DNA from: Paramacrobiotus richtersi
Lineage: Eukaryota; Tardigrada; Eutardigrada; Parachela; Macrobiotidae
DNA: 25,385 nucleotides
Assembly (NCBI GenBank): GCA_034698045.1
Contig: JAQGAU010000640.1
Span: forward strand, 1-25,385
Reading direction: 5' to 3'
The notes below the pieces were generated by a model. That model saw nothing but the letters and a program-made list of their open reading frames with translations. It had not been told where the DNA came from and did no database searches. Made by a program: the position numbers and the translations under genes. Positions 1 to 9,197 of the stretch are shown piece by piece. The stretch's first letter is position 1. Each line of letters begins with the position of its first letter.

Positions 1-2
1 AT

Positions 3-77
3 GGAAATTACCCGGTCTTGCTGATTTCGTTATTTGTCTTTTTGTCAGCCTCCTTCACGAGATATATGACTTGTTAA
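3..77 (+). CDS. C-terminal end of a LRR surface-protein gene (partial, 5' end outside window)
   Basis: Reading from base 3 gives 24 codons and TAA at 75-77: a hydrophobic stretch (PVLLISLFVFLSAS) followed by the short tail TRYMTC. The complete LRR gene at 8059-9197 ends with the same arrangement and the identical last six residues, and the DNA after the stop (gttaagcggataa) is nearly the same, so this is the end of a paralogue lying to the left. The hydrophobic stretch is probably a membrane anchor or a GPI-attachment signal. Nothing can be said of the rest of this protein. Its 3' flank runs to about base 840 in parallel with the flank of the complete gene. Confidence 0.75.
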   Translation, partial: GNYPVLLISLFVFLSASFTRYMTC

Positions 78-740
78 GCGGATAACGACACCGGGATTTT
101 ACGTCTGCTCCGGTGATAGTAAATCGCAATTGTATGATCAACAGCGTCCTCAGAGTTATGAAGTTGGCAGTCACTGGGGGAAATCTTCATACACAGAAAC
201 TGACTTTTACTGGTAGTTATTACTTCTTCCACATAACTGGTCAGCATTTTCGGTTTGAATTCTTATCCTTTTTTCTCGGATGCAATGGTCTTGCAGCGGT
301 GTACCGTACACTGACGAGTGATGTTGTATTGGGCCTTTACCAAAAAAATTATAATAAGACGAAGAAACATGGCGCAAAACTGTGAATGTATTACATGTTA
401 AAAGTAGCACATGAAGTAGACAGGAATTTAAATAATGCAATGAAATTGCCATGACTCCCATCAGAAATTTACGTTTGTCATATACTTGCCACGGGCAACG
501 TTATAACAGCCCGATATTTAACGTCTTCCGTACAAGGAAGCGTTGGATATTATGATTCTTATAAGAGTATAGTACAGTTATAGCAGGTAATTTTGCTGCT
601 AGATCCAGGCGAACAATAAAATCTACATTAGCCTGACAAAAAATACTGGATTCGTTAGTTATTGATAAGACATGGAAAATCACATGTAGACACTCGTATG
701 ACGATCCTATTCTGCAGTCGACATACAGACACGACGACGT

Positions 741-815
741 GAGGTGTGACACGTGGACGTCGTGAGGTATCACACGTGGACGTCGTGAGGTATGACACGT
801 GGACGTCGTGATGTA
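741..815. repeat. 23-bp tandem repeat, about 3.3 copies
   Basis: Units start at 741, 764, 787 and (partial) 810. The unit is gaggtatgacacgtggacgt followed by cgt, with one or two substitutions between copies. Each unit carries CACGTG (E-box-like) next to GACGTC (CRE-like half sites). The equivalent place in the paralogous block (about 9990-10013) has only one copy, so the expansion occurred after the duplication. It lies between the 3' ends of two convergent genes, so a regulatory role is only speculation. Confidence 0.8.
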
Positions 816-840
816 TTTAGAATTAATGCTCTTAACTGCG

Positions 841-1260
841 GTAAATTTTTGTTTTAATTGGTGGAGTTTTTACTGTGTCCGGTGTGTCGATGTCGCTGCT
901 GGGCTATTACAATAATTATAATAACTACTAGTAATGCTCCTTCATTGTGGGTTTCTTTCCAAACGAACCCTATTGTATGTACATCAGACTGTAAACAACA
1001 ATAATATCGGCAAATGTCTTCAGGTGGTTGAATCATAGGTAGGAGAATAATTAACACTGGTAGTAAAGTTGCCGACTTTCAGCAGATTTAATATGCTTGT
1101 GCGGCTGGCTGACTTGTAGCTACCATAGCGAAAATCCGTGGTTAATTGTTTGCCGTACTCCAGCATCGTGACTACCATTAACCAACCATATGAAACAACA
1201 AATAAATAAAACTGGCAATTCTAATCAGCCAGCTGTTTGTCCATAATTAATGTTTCGTAT
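841..1260. other. 420-bp segment present only in block copy 1
   Basis: The blocks align up to 'ttaactgcg' (840) and resume at 'ttctatgtattcgccggctttc' (1261), where block copy 2 runs straight through (about 10040-10070). The right half of this extra segment resembles about 7180-7380: both hold, in order, cttgt...gactgac, cgaaaatc, gt-gt-actacc, aattctaat and aatgtttcgta. It is therefore an insertion, or a deletion from copy 2. No clear terminal inverted repeats or target-site duplication were found, and no coding potential was seen. Confidence 0.5.
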
Positions 1261-1725
1261 ATTTCTATGTATTCGCCGGCTTTCAAATCAACTCCATCTG
1301 TGAAACATGACAAGAAAATGCAAAAAGTTGAAAATCAGGTTTTTTGACAATCATAGATTCGAAAATGCACAAACACGCCATAAAACATGCAAATAAACCT
1401 GCAAACGTAACGTACTGAGTGCAATAACATATAAAAACGGAGAATGCAAACGAAATGCAAAAACATGTGTAGTCCGATCGAAATACTGTCGCACTTTTGA
1501 CCAGTCTGGACGGATGAAAATATAAACTCTTCAACTGGGCGCAGAATCCCGTACTTCATGCAGATTCGTGTGAACTACCGATCCTAAAACATCAACGAAA
1601 GTGATCATACCGTACACACCTGCTGCATAACTCTACATAGGAAATTAGGGCCCGACTGATAATAATTTTAAACTAAGATAATTACGCTGCTCCGAAACAA
1701 TCTCGGTGAACACCACCCACCCACC

Positions 1726-2257
1726 TCATTTTTCTACTGCTTGAACGTTAACATCACCACAAAATAAACTGTTCTTGATCGCTCTTCGTGCGCAGGCCCT
1801 CTTGGTCTTGATGACGTCCGTGCAGTTCGTCCTTTCCAGCTCCACTGAAGTACCCAACCCGGCTACCCCCAACGGCGGTTGATGGGTGTCGTTTCGCCGC
1901 TTGAACTCGTGCAGTAACGCTCCCATCGACGCCAGCGGTGTCGTGTCCAGCAGCGATGCCGATAATACCGTATTCTCACTAGCGGGCCGAATCGGCGCCG
2001 GTTTGCGGTCGCTGCGCTGCCGAAATCGCTCCACCCAGTGTTGGACGCCACAAAATCGTTGATACCTATTTGAGCGGCCAGTTCTCTGGCGTGCGCCTGG
2101 ATGGCTTTGATGCTTGGCTCAGACGTGAACGATGATACGCTGCTCCTCGATCCATTCTGCTACCCGGGATTCCAGCACCGGGAAGCGGCCGCTGGGCACG
2201 CGCACTCGACTAACTGTCGGCTGGGAGGCGTCGAGGGATTCAAACTTGTTATACTCT
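1726..2257 (-). pseudogene. Orphan last exon of a CENP-B-type HTH gene, broken
   Basis: A splice acceptor (tttgcag) precedes GAG TAT AAC AAG, exactly as in the last exons of genes A and B. The reading begins EYNKFESLDASQ and continues through SRVRVPSGR, VLESRVAEWIEEQR. Near 2125 one base is inserted relative to both paralogues and an in-frame TGA follows at 2119-2121. Near 2036 one base is lost, which restores the frame for WVERFRQRSDRKP and the tail, ending with TAA at 1726-1728. The middle of the HTH domain is therefore destroyed. No pipsqueak-like exon or N-terminal exons exist between here and the septin exons, so the upstream part of the gene is absent. The C-terminal tail is longer than in gene B and similar to that of gene A. 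Confidence 0.8.
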
Positions 2258-3284
2258 CTGCAAAGGCGGGATAATTAGAACTGCTGCCAGGTGGAATAAG
2301 GATTCTAATCTATCAGAACAAAGTACTGCGACTCAGGAATAGTTATTTCTCGCAGTTTTTCTCTTAGGAACTCGCGCTGGCACATTCCACGGACCACGGC
2401 AATCTGTCGCCGCCGTATAACTCTACCCTGCAAATGACCTTACTTGACAAAAACTCTTTATTAGGGCAACCGCTCAGTACATTTTATGGTTATTGGGACG
2501 TTCTGTAAACTACCGCCGGTGAATAGGGTGGGCCGAATAAGATCGTCCGTTTGCGGAGTACCGCTAGCGAAATGCTAAGCCGAATCAGAGACAGCAAGCA
2601 CACCGGGCCCTCGACTGACTCTTTAGTATGCTGTGCTGACTTCTGAGTATATAATCCTGAACATTTTTGCTTTCTTCTTCGAGCTTCGTAACTAGGCATT
2701 CTTTTACGAATGCACTACATCTTATGAGTCTAACGATAACCGGGCACCAGGGACCATCGATATCTGATCGCGAAATGCCGTTTGTTACTGCATGCCTTCC
2801 TTGAATTTAACCTTGCCGGTGCGGTACATGTATGGATGCAGCAAATCGATACAATCTCCAGACGTCGTTTTAGCAACCGCGGCGCATCTGTGTGCGGCTC
2901 CAGAGCCGGATCAAAACCGTGTTATAACATATCCCTCTCCTCAGGATGAAATTTCCAGGAAATTCCTACCTGATCCCTGCTTACCGGTAGTGCGAGCTCA
3001 TTGATTCTATATATCGCCAACGTTTCTAAGTTTGAACCGCAGTTCATCAGTTAAACGCCGGCTGCCAAATCGGCAATCTTTTTATATCAATGCGACAACC
3101 TGTAATGTTTCGCTCGAGCGGACAAACCTCTGCTGAGGAATCGCGGTACATGCAAAGAGCATCGCGACAGATCAATTACTTAATCACTAATTAGTGGCTG
3201 TACGTCCGCTGCGCAACACGTTTCGGTTAAACCATGCATGCATGTATCTGTTCCGACATCCGTAATCCCCGTTTGTTCGTTTAG
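2258..3284. other. Remnant intron sequence; no gene
   Basis: This stretch matches the intron upstream of the last exon of gene A (about 11025-12050) with many small differences. It ends shortly before the first septin exon. No coding exon, RNA gene or mobile-element protein was recognised. The open frame on the plus strand at 2792-3004 has no support, because the paralogous intron does not preserve it. Confidence 0.6.
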
Positions 3285-5176
3285 CTGGCGCGTGACATCG
3301 ACAAATACGAAATCACAGTCTACCAGATGCCGTAAATCACTTGTCCGTTCTTTACCTTGTTGAACAGTACAAGTGTGGTTTATTGCACGGATGGTGAGGA
3401 TGATGATGCCGAGTACAAGGAGACCTTTGCCTGGTGCCTGCCATTCGCCGTGTGCGGCAGTGACACCCCCATTGAAATCGAAAATCACCGAATCCTGGCG
3501 CGTGCCTACCCCTGGGGCATTTTGGACGTGGAGAACGGCGAGTGGACGGACTGCAAGGCGCTGCGTACAAATGATCATGTAAGGAGTGATCATATCCCGA
3601 CGTAGAATGTTATATATTTTAGTGTTTATTCCGTTCTTTTTCGATGATCTGAATATTGTAGCATTCATAGAGATTTAGTTCTGGTTGTATGGTGATTGAT
3701 GATATAACCGTCCAGAACAGAACGTAACTTCCATTGTCGAGCTTATTTCTTTATACAAGTTTCATATTTACGGCTTTTTTCTGTTATTCATACATCAACA
3801 GAAAGTTAGATTCTGGGACCTAATTTTCAAAATATAAAATTAGATAGTTACTGACGTGAAATTACGGCTTTATTTTTGGAGCTTATTACAGTACTTCGCC
3901 TGGTTTCGAGATGTTCGTAAAAATTTTAAAGCGTGTACTGTTATTTGTATGGAGATTTAAGTAATTTTTTTAAATTTTAGATCACATATTATTAACAAAA
4001 CTGAGCCTACCGAGAAAGATCTTATTAAGAATTACACGTAGATATTGCAATAATATTGAGGCAAGTTTACCGTCATAATTTTACTGCATTATTGTGATAT
4101 TATAATCTCAGTAAAGTTAGCGAATTCCTCAAATAATCTGGACATTCGTTATCCATTACTGTACTGGGTAAATTATAAGCATGAAAGGGCTGAGGGATGC
4201 CGCATTATGTTTTTATGCAGTCGGTGTCCGCGATACCTTTTCCACAGCATTTGTTGAATGTTTGTCTACTAGTATTTTAAAACAAATTAATCAATTGTGA
4301 GTCACTGTTTGCATATGAATGAATACATTCTTGATGAAGTATTTTGCTGTTTCTGACAAGTGATTATCAATGTTGCAGAAGCCAGATGCATGTCGGAGCT
4401 GCAGGAGGTGACCCATAATGTCCACTATGAGAATTACCGCTCGGAACGTCTGCTCAAGGATAAGATGGGCAAACGGTATGGTGAAAACTAAGATGCATTA
4501 TTGTTTAATTCTTTTTAATTCGAATTAACACGGAATTTTGAACTTATTTCCTGTATTTGATGATGTTGTACGCTTGGGCCAGCCAATATTTATCGAAAAG
4601 TATGTTCTGGAATAAGATTCGGATCTTGTGCCTGATGGTGACCATTTTTTAAATTATGGATTACTGTAATAAATATTTTAAAATTTCGTCAGTAATAAAT
4701 TAAAAAAATAAGCTAATAAACAAACATTAATTTGTTAAAAAAGTTGAATTACTAACCTGCATAAATCAGTTCACCAAAATAAATTCAATGAAATAAACTG
4801 TAATCAACCAATCAAATTTCATTCATTAAATATTTAATTAAATAATATTTCAAAATTAATAAAATAAACTATTTTCATTCATTTAAACTGTTTTAAAATC
4901 AAATATGAAAGTAACTCGAAAAGTAAATTTGTCGATGTTTTTGTCATGAAAAATATTCGTTCAAACTGCATTAAAATATATTTTTCGTGATTCCAGTATT
5001 ATATTTGTTTTTTTAGCATGGACGCCATGGGTGAGCAGAACCGCGAGCAAGAACGCCAATTACGCGAGAAGGAAGCCGAGTTGAAGCGCATGGAGGAGCG
5101 CATGACCCGTCTGCAGCAGCAGCTCCAGCAGCAGAGCAAAGTGGACGCCATTCCAGGCCGGGATAGTCGTGTGTAA
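3285..5176 (+). pseudogene. 3' part of a septin gene (GTPase C-terminal half and coiled-coil tail), probable pseudogene
   Basis: Septins are filament-forming GTPases of the cell cortex. Likely exons: 3285-3331 (LARDIDKYEITVYQMP), 3368 or 3374 to 3578 (acidic EDDDAEYKE, then PFAVCGSD and the septin signature ARAYPWGILDVEN), 4379-4475 (MSELQEVTHNVHYENYRSER) and 5017-5176 (a Glu/Arg/Gln-rich coiled coil, TAA at 5174-5176). The last junction joins in correct phase (ACG|GTATGG ... TTTTTAG|C). The first intron would be only 36-42 bp. The junction 3578/4379 does not keep frame: codons for LRT are followed by aatgatcat, and the alignment with septins (LRTMLIRTHM) needs two fewer or one more base. The P-loop (G1) part of the GTPase is not in the window upstream. 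Either this is a 5'-truncated, frameshifted copy, or upstream exons lie beyond base 1 with a very long intron. A possible AATAAA lies at 5473-5478. Confidence 0.75.
4480..5016. other. AT-rich septin intron
   Basis: The last septin intron (4476-5016) is extremely AT-rich from about 4630 to 4980, with many short runs of taaat and aaata. No gene or structured RNA was recognised. It ends in a T-rich tract and TTTTTAG directly before the final exon. Confidence 0.6.
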
Positions 5177-5472
5177 TCATCCCCCTTCTTTTCTGCATTT
5201 TCATCCATTCTTCCACATTCGGTCTTGCTGATGAATCTGCCTTTTTGTAATGAATCTGTTTGGATAGCATCTTCCGTTTGTTCTGAATCTTGGTTAGATA
5301 TTCTCTGTTTGCAATAATTCCTGCTTGGCGAATCTCCGAGGACCAATCTTTGTTCGCAGTGTTTTTCTTTTTTGTATATTTTTAAGGAATTTTTATTTGT
5401 TTAGCTTATTAAGGACGAGCGATGTTTTGACGTTTTTTGTACTGAAACGAATGGAAGAATGTGAGACGGCAC

Positions 5473-5478
5473 AATAAA
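5473..5478 (+). terminator. Possible polyadenylation signal for the septin copy
   Basis: AATAAA occurs about 300 bases after the septin stop codon. The distance is plausible for a 3' UTR, but the hexamer is common in AT-rich DNA, so support is weak. Confidence 0.3.
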
Positions 5479-6760
5479 TTCCGGAGTTAAGCGTGTTAGC
5501 AAAAAAAGGCTTTAAATCAGAGAAAGTTCGTAGTAGAATTCAAATTGGGAAGAACATAAGCAACTGGAGTTAAAAATCGCAATAATTATGTATTAATTAA
5601 CGCTGATAAAATTACAACAAACCCCACATCACAATTAAAATTTCAATCCTATTTTGTTGTTGAAATTTACGAAATCAAAAACAATTTGATTATAATTTCC
5701 AGAATTACAGCTGTTATTTAGGAAGCGAACGGCATCAACCAACAGGACTCTTATCGCAGTAAGGAAGTCCTTCAGTAACGGTTTTCACAGGGGATTTCAG
5801 ATCATGTGTACATTCTGTACTGTATTTGCAGAAACAACCACAAAATCGCATTTGAAAATCTGGAAATAAAATTCATCTCGCTGTTGTACGATCCGGCGTA
5901 AACGGAAAGCAATCGGAAAAAAATCTACAGCGAACGCAAATTCCATGGAAACAGATCTGCAGGAAGTTATTAGCCATGGAGGGGTCTAATCGAAACACAG
6001 TGCAACTTTGGTCCGGTCGGCCGGCCGTGGACCGTCCTTTGGTAGGAATGGTAGATCCAATACCATTTGTATTGGATCGGTGTCCTGCGTAGGAAATGGC
6101 TTCAGTGAACAATGGCATCCAGTTGATGTCATTTGTGGTTCTCTTCTGCGACGTAGAAGGCGGCAGTGACCGAGGGTCGCTTTTCCTATTATTAGGATAT
6201 AGGTACTCCTCCTGGCTGAGTCCTCCTAATGTAGGATTTCATAATAGGCAAGGTAAAGCCAAAAAACTTTCGGTAGGTCCTAACCGGACCATTAAAAACA
6301 AAAGAAATGGGTGAAAAGCGGGATGGGTTGATTTTGAGCTCGATAACAACACCGAGTAGAGATCTGTGGAACCGTTAATTCCCAGCCCCTGTCGTCACAT
6401 CTAACGTCCTGTTGTATGTGTAGAGCACGATGTTCTCGACTCTACGTACGTATAAGCTTGCCGAAATTGCGTACAGACGCATCTCAGCATTTGCGTACAC
6501 AGTAACAACGCATGTACGGTAAATGACCTGTGTGACATGTTCTTGGCACTTGATTCCTGTGGTTGTCGCGCTTAGCATATTATTATTAAATTTTTTCCTT
6601 CGAGTGCTGCGATGCGCCTGTTATCTGTTGCTTGACACAGTCCCGTGTACACTGTGCTGTAGTCTGCGCACGACACTAGAAAAACCACTTCCGTATATCT
6701 TCCCGATGTTCGGACTACATCCACATCAAGTCAGAAAAATAGCAAACTGGCGATAACTAC
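5479..6760. other. No recognisable gene; one strong hairpin
   Basis: Open frames here are short and show no known domain or splice-supported structure. A perfect hairpin lies at 6054-6078 (gatccaatac, 5-base loop, gtattggatc). Local GC-rich palindromic sequence (cggtcggccggccg) precedes it near 6015. Short tagga/tccta repeats occur at 6185-6290. The segment might hold a small nonautonomous element (ggtccggt near 6010 and its inverse near 6286), but no target duplication is seen. Confidence 0.4.
6054..6078. repeat. Perfect hairpin, 10-bp arms
   Basis: Arms 6054-6063 and 6069-6078 pair perfectly around a five-base loop (catttt-like, 6064-6068). No neighbouring gene model gives it a role. Confidence 0.55.
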
Positions 6761-6871
6761 CTTTAAATTCATCATCAGCACGGCAACAGTACACGCTAGG
6801 GACACACAGAAACCCTGCGCCACACGGTTAGGAGATGTTGAACAATCTTGCTGGTAATAATTGTCATCCAT
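6761..6871 (-). CDS. Candidate first exon of a membrane protein (speculative)
   Basis: On the minus strand ATG at 6871-6869 sits in aacaATGGATGAC, about 75 bases downstream of a TATATAAG element (6942-6949, minus strand). It opens 37 codons: a polar start (MDDNYYQQDC), then a hydrophobic stretch (FCVSLACTVAVLMMNLK), ending at AAAG|GTAGTT, a possible donor. The frame stops soon after if unspliced. The matching ATG of the other arm (near 7853) opens only about 25 codons. No downstream exon was identified to the left, so this may be chance. Confidence 0.2.
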
Positions 6872-7110
6872 TGTTATAAGCAACGGCTTAGGGCGATCAG
6901 TTATGCGTCCCAGCCATGTGTGCTTATATTAATTTTTTCCGCTTATATATTACCAAAAGCCATACAGCTGCTTGCTTGTGTATCTTGTTGCAGTGCAATC
7001 GACAGTGTTGCATAATTATTTTGTTCACCTTGTACTACAAGGCTTGTAGTATCAGTATTTTTCGGTATGGACACATTACCAGTTCAAGTGTAAGAAACAA
7101 TATTGGATAT
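6866..7110. repeat. Left arm of an imperfect inverted duplication
   Basis: Three blocks match the reverse complement of 7650-7859 in order: catccattgttataagca (6865 on) followed by ggcttagggcgatc; tccgcttatatatt and gctgcttgct (6938-6978); and caccttgtac (about 7027-7036) followed by a weaker match. Spacing between blocks is similar in both arms. The most conserved block differs at only two of about 34 positions. Confidence 0.75.
6942..6949 (-). promoter_or_regulatory. TATATAAG element, minus strand, left arm
   Basis: CTTATATA on the plus strand reads TATATAAG on the minus strand, followed by CGGA exactly as in the right arm. Its conservation in both arms suggests a core promoter that was copied with the arm. 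If active it would drive leftward transcription into 6870 and below. Confidence 0.35.
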
Positions 7111-7649
7111 CTTCCGGCGTTGCATGGCATCACAGGGACGAGAATAAATACCGGTAGCTATTTAACGTTTCCGCAGAAAACGTTCACTTTCAAAAGATTA
7201 ATAGTTATGCTTGTTCACAGCGGTCCGACTGACTCACTTTGCCCGCGAAAATCGGTAGTTGAAAACAGTCAAAAACGGTAGAAATCAGTAGGTAAAATCA
7301 TTAATTGGTTGCAGCTTGTTCCAGCGTCGTAACTACCTAGCAAGTGCAATCGGAAATTCTAATTAACCAATGTTTCGTAATTAATTTTCTAGATATTAGT
7401 GCTTTTCTGGTGTTCTATAACAGTCAACGTATGATACATCCGCTCTTACGCAACTTACGATAAAAAGAAGTTTACAAAATACTAGAGTAAAAAAGACAAA
7501 ATAGTGAACAAAAAAAAGGGAAAACGATATGAAAATGAATACCTTTTTAGTTTTTACTGTTTATGTTTCGTATAAATTAAAGAATTGCCCAATGCATATG
7601 ATCATACTGATACGGAATGCGTATTTATTCGTAACTCCGTGCAAAAATG
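7111..7649. other. Centre of the inverted duplication; no gene
   Basis: No coding exon was recognised. The stretch 7180-7380 resembles the extra segment 841-1260 in block copy 1. A region near 7490-7530 is A-rich. An open frame begun by the left arm (6916-7281) has no supporting similarity. Confidence 0.45.
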
Positions 7650-7859
7650 CTTACTTGTTAATCTGTTAGTGATACCAGTGACCACATGGACCATGTTACC
7701 GTGCGGTACAAGGTACAAGGTGGGACAATCTTCAACACCCGTCAACAGCTACACAGCAAGCAGTATTGCTGTTGGCAATATATAAGCGGACGAGAAGCAC
7801 ACCCTTGATCTGAAACGGGTCATGGATCGCCCCAAGCCATTGCTTATAACAATGGATGG
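7650..7859. repeat. Right arm of the inverted duplication, upstream of the LRR gene
   Basis: This is the partner of 6866-7110. It holds, on the plus strand, agcaagcagtattgctgttg, then gcaatatataagcgga and gatcgccccaagccattgct followed by tataacaatggatg. It ends about 200 bases before the LRR start codon, so it is likely to include that gene's promoter region. The whole inverted structure spans about 1 kb with an unmatched centre. Confidence 0.75.
7779..7786 (+). promoter_or_regulatory. TATA box candidate for the LRR gene
   Basis: TATATAAG lies about 275 bases upstream of the LRR start codon and is followed by GCGGACGAGAAG. It is conserved in the mirrored arm. A transcript starting about 30 bases downstream would have a 5' leader of about 245 bases. 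Confidence 0.4.
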
Positions 7860-8058
7860 AGTTTTCAACAGTAAGAAACGTACATGTCGGGCGCATGATT
7901 CAGTATACAAAATGCGAGCTACAAGGTAGAATTGTGATTACGTAGCGTTCCTGTCTTGTCGTAATTATCAGCAGCTGGTGACTTTTTTCGGCAGCGGCGA
8001 GCGTACATTTACTCAAAGCGGGCATAAAGTATTGTTTGACCTTTAGTAATTTGTGAAA

Positions 8059-9197
8059 ATGCAGTCTTTTGTCCTGGTTTTTGTGGCGCTGTCCCATCTT
8101 TATTCGGTTCATGCTCAAGGGAATCCGCAGCCCAATCCGACTATTGTTGTGATCCAGCCGAATGCGGCAGTCGTTGTGCCAACTGGTACCATTAAACTCG
8201 GCGATCCCGGTGTGCCTCCCTGCCCAGCGTACGGAACCGCATGGTCACCGAATGCAAAATGTACTGTGAATACCTGTTATGGACGCCACAACGTCGAATG
8301 CATAAATATGAATTTCGTGGACGTGTTTCAAGATTTGGATATGTTTTCCAAACAGAAGCTGTTTACGGAGACCAACTTCCGACCACTTCGCCTCACTGTA
8401 TCAAATAGCTCTTTAACTTCAAACAGCTCTTTAGCTGCCATTCGCAACTTTTTCCCCACAATTACTTTCAGCGCAGTACTCAGCTGGATCCAGGAGTAAG
8501 TACGCAACATTGTATATCAGTGAAAATGAAACACTATAAATGCATGCATGCAACACGCTGTTCTATATTATTTCTCTGTTTTTGTTGCCGCAGACTGGAA
8601 CTGATCAACACTGATCTTGGTATCAGCCTCGACAAGGTCTTTACCGGCATGGTTAATTTGACAACAATATCGCTGACCAGAGTTTCTGTTGAGAGCATTG
8701 GGAAGGTTGCGTTCTATGGACTTCCGGCTCTTCGTCAAGTGAACATTGATAATCTGCAGAAGCTACGCCGAATTGATGCGGGATTTGCTGATCCACTGCT
8801 GGCTAATGGCGCATGTTTGACCGTGTATCATAATGCTGATGGTTTGACATGTGACTGCAATACCGTCAAATATGTTCAAAAATATCGCAGGAATATTTTG
8901 GCTAACAGTCAGCTGGCCGCTGCGAATCAGCCAGCGCCCGTCGCAGGCTCCGTAAAGTACACCAATTACACGTGTGATATTACGATTATGTGCCAGATTG
9001 GAGCCCAGAAGGTCAACATGAATGACATCAATACGGATGAGCAGTGCAAGGGGGATACAGTGACACTGGTAGCCGCCACCACGAAAGATCTCAAAAGCGC
9101 TGGAAACACCATTGTCTATCATGGAACTTACGGTATCATGATGGTGTCATTATCTGCAATATTTTCGGCCTCCATAACGAGATATATGACTTGTTAA
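8059..9197 (+). CDS. Secreted, membrane-anchored leucine-rich-repeat protein
   Basis: Two exons, 8059-8495 and 8594-9197, flank a 98-bp intron (GGA|GTAAGT ... TTGCCGCAG|A); the join restores a Glu codon and gives 346 residues. The protein starts with a signal peptide (MQSFVLVFVALSHLYSVHA). A Pro/Val-rich segment follows, then a cysteine cluster typical of an LRR N-cap (CPAYG, KCTVNTCYGR, VECIN). Leucine-rich repeats follow (LRLTVSNSSL; LELINTDLG; MVNLTTISLTRVSVESI; LRQVNIDNLQKLRRI), then an LRR C-cap with TCDCNTVKYV, YTCDITIMC and EQCK. It ends in a hydrophobic stretch (YGIMMVSLSAIFSAS) and TRYMTC, suggesting either a transmembrane anchor or a GPI signal. Such proteins act in extracellular recognition or adhesion; the ligand is unknown. 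The ATG was chosen because it starts the signal peptide; the in-frame GTG two codons earlier is not needed. Several Asn-X-Ser/Thr glycosylation sites occur in the repeats. The gene is convergent with gene A. Confidence 0.85.

Larger units (their letters stand above)
1..3150. repeat. Block duplication copy 1 (LRR 3' end, spacer, CENP-B-type exon, intron)
   Basis: Sequence matches about 9150-12050 in the same order and orientation. Anchors include the LRR stop region (base 50 with 9170), the 'tgccacgggcaacg' segment (about 487 with 9710), the 'gtctggacggatgaaa' segment (about 1503 with 10305), the CENP-B-type exon (1726-2257 with 10538-11024) and the intron segment 'aggatgaaatttccagga' (about 2943 with 11834). 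Similarity fades near 3140-3170, just before the septin exons. Compared with copy 2 this block has an extra 420-bp segment (841-1260) and an expanded 23-bp tandem repeat (741-815). The block looks the most decayed of the three. Confidence 0.8.

Noticed and set aside
3180..3668. 162-codon minus-strand open frame
   Set aside because: It lies opposite the septin exon with the AYPWGILDVEN signature, so it is an antisense shadow.
4999..5346. 115-codon minus-strand open frame
   Set aside because: It overlaps the septin coiled-coil exon in antisense; the long frame comes from the repetitive Glu/Gln codons.
6008..6293. Miniature transposon with ends ggtccggt
   Set aside because: The inverted match is only about 8-10 bp and no target-site duplication flanks it.
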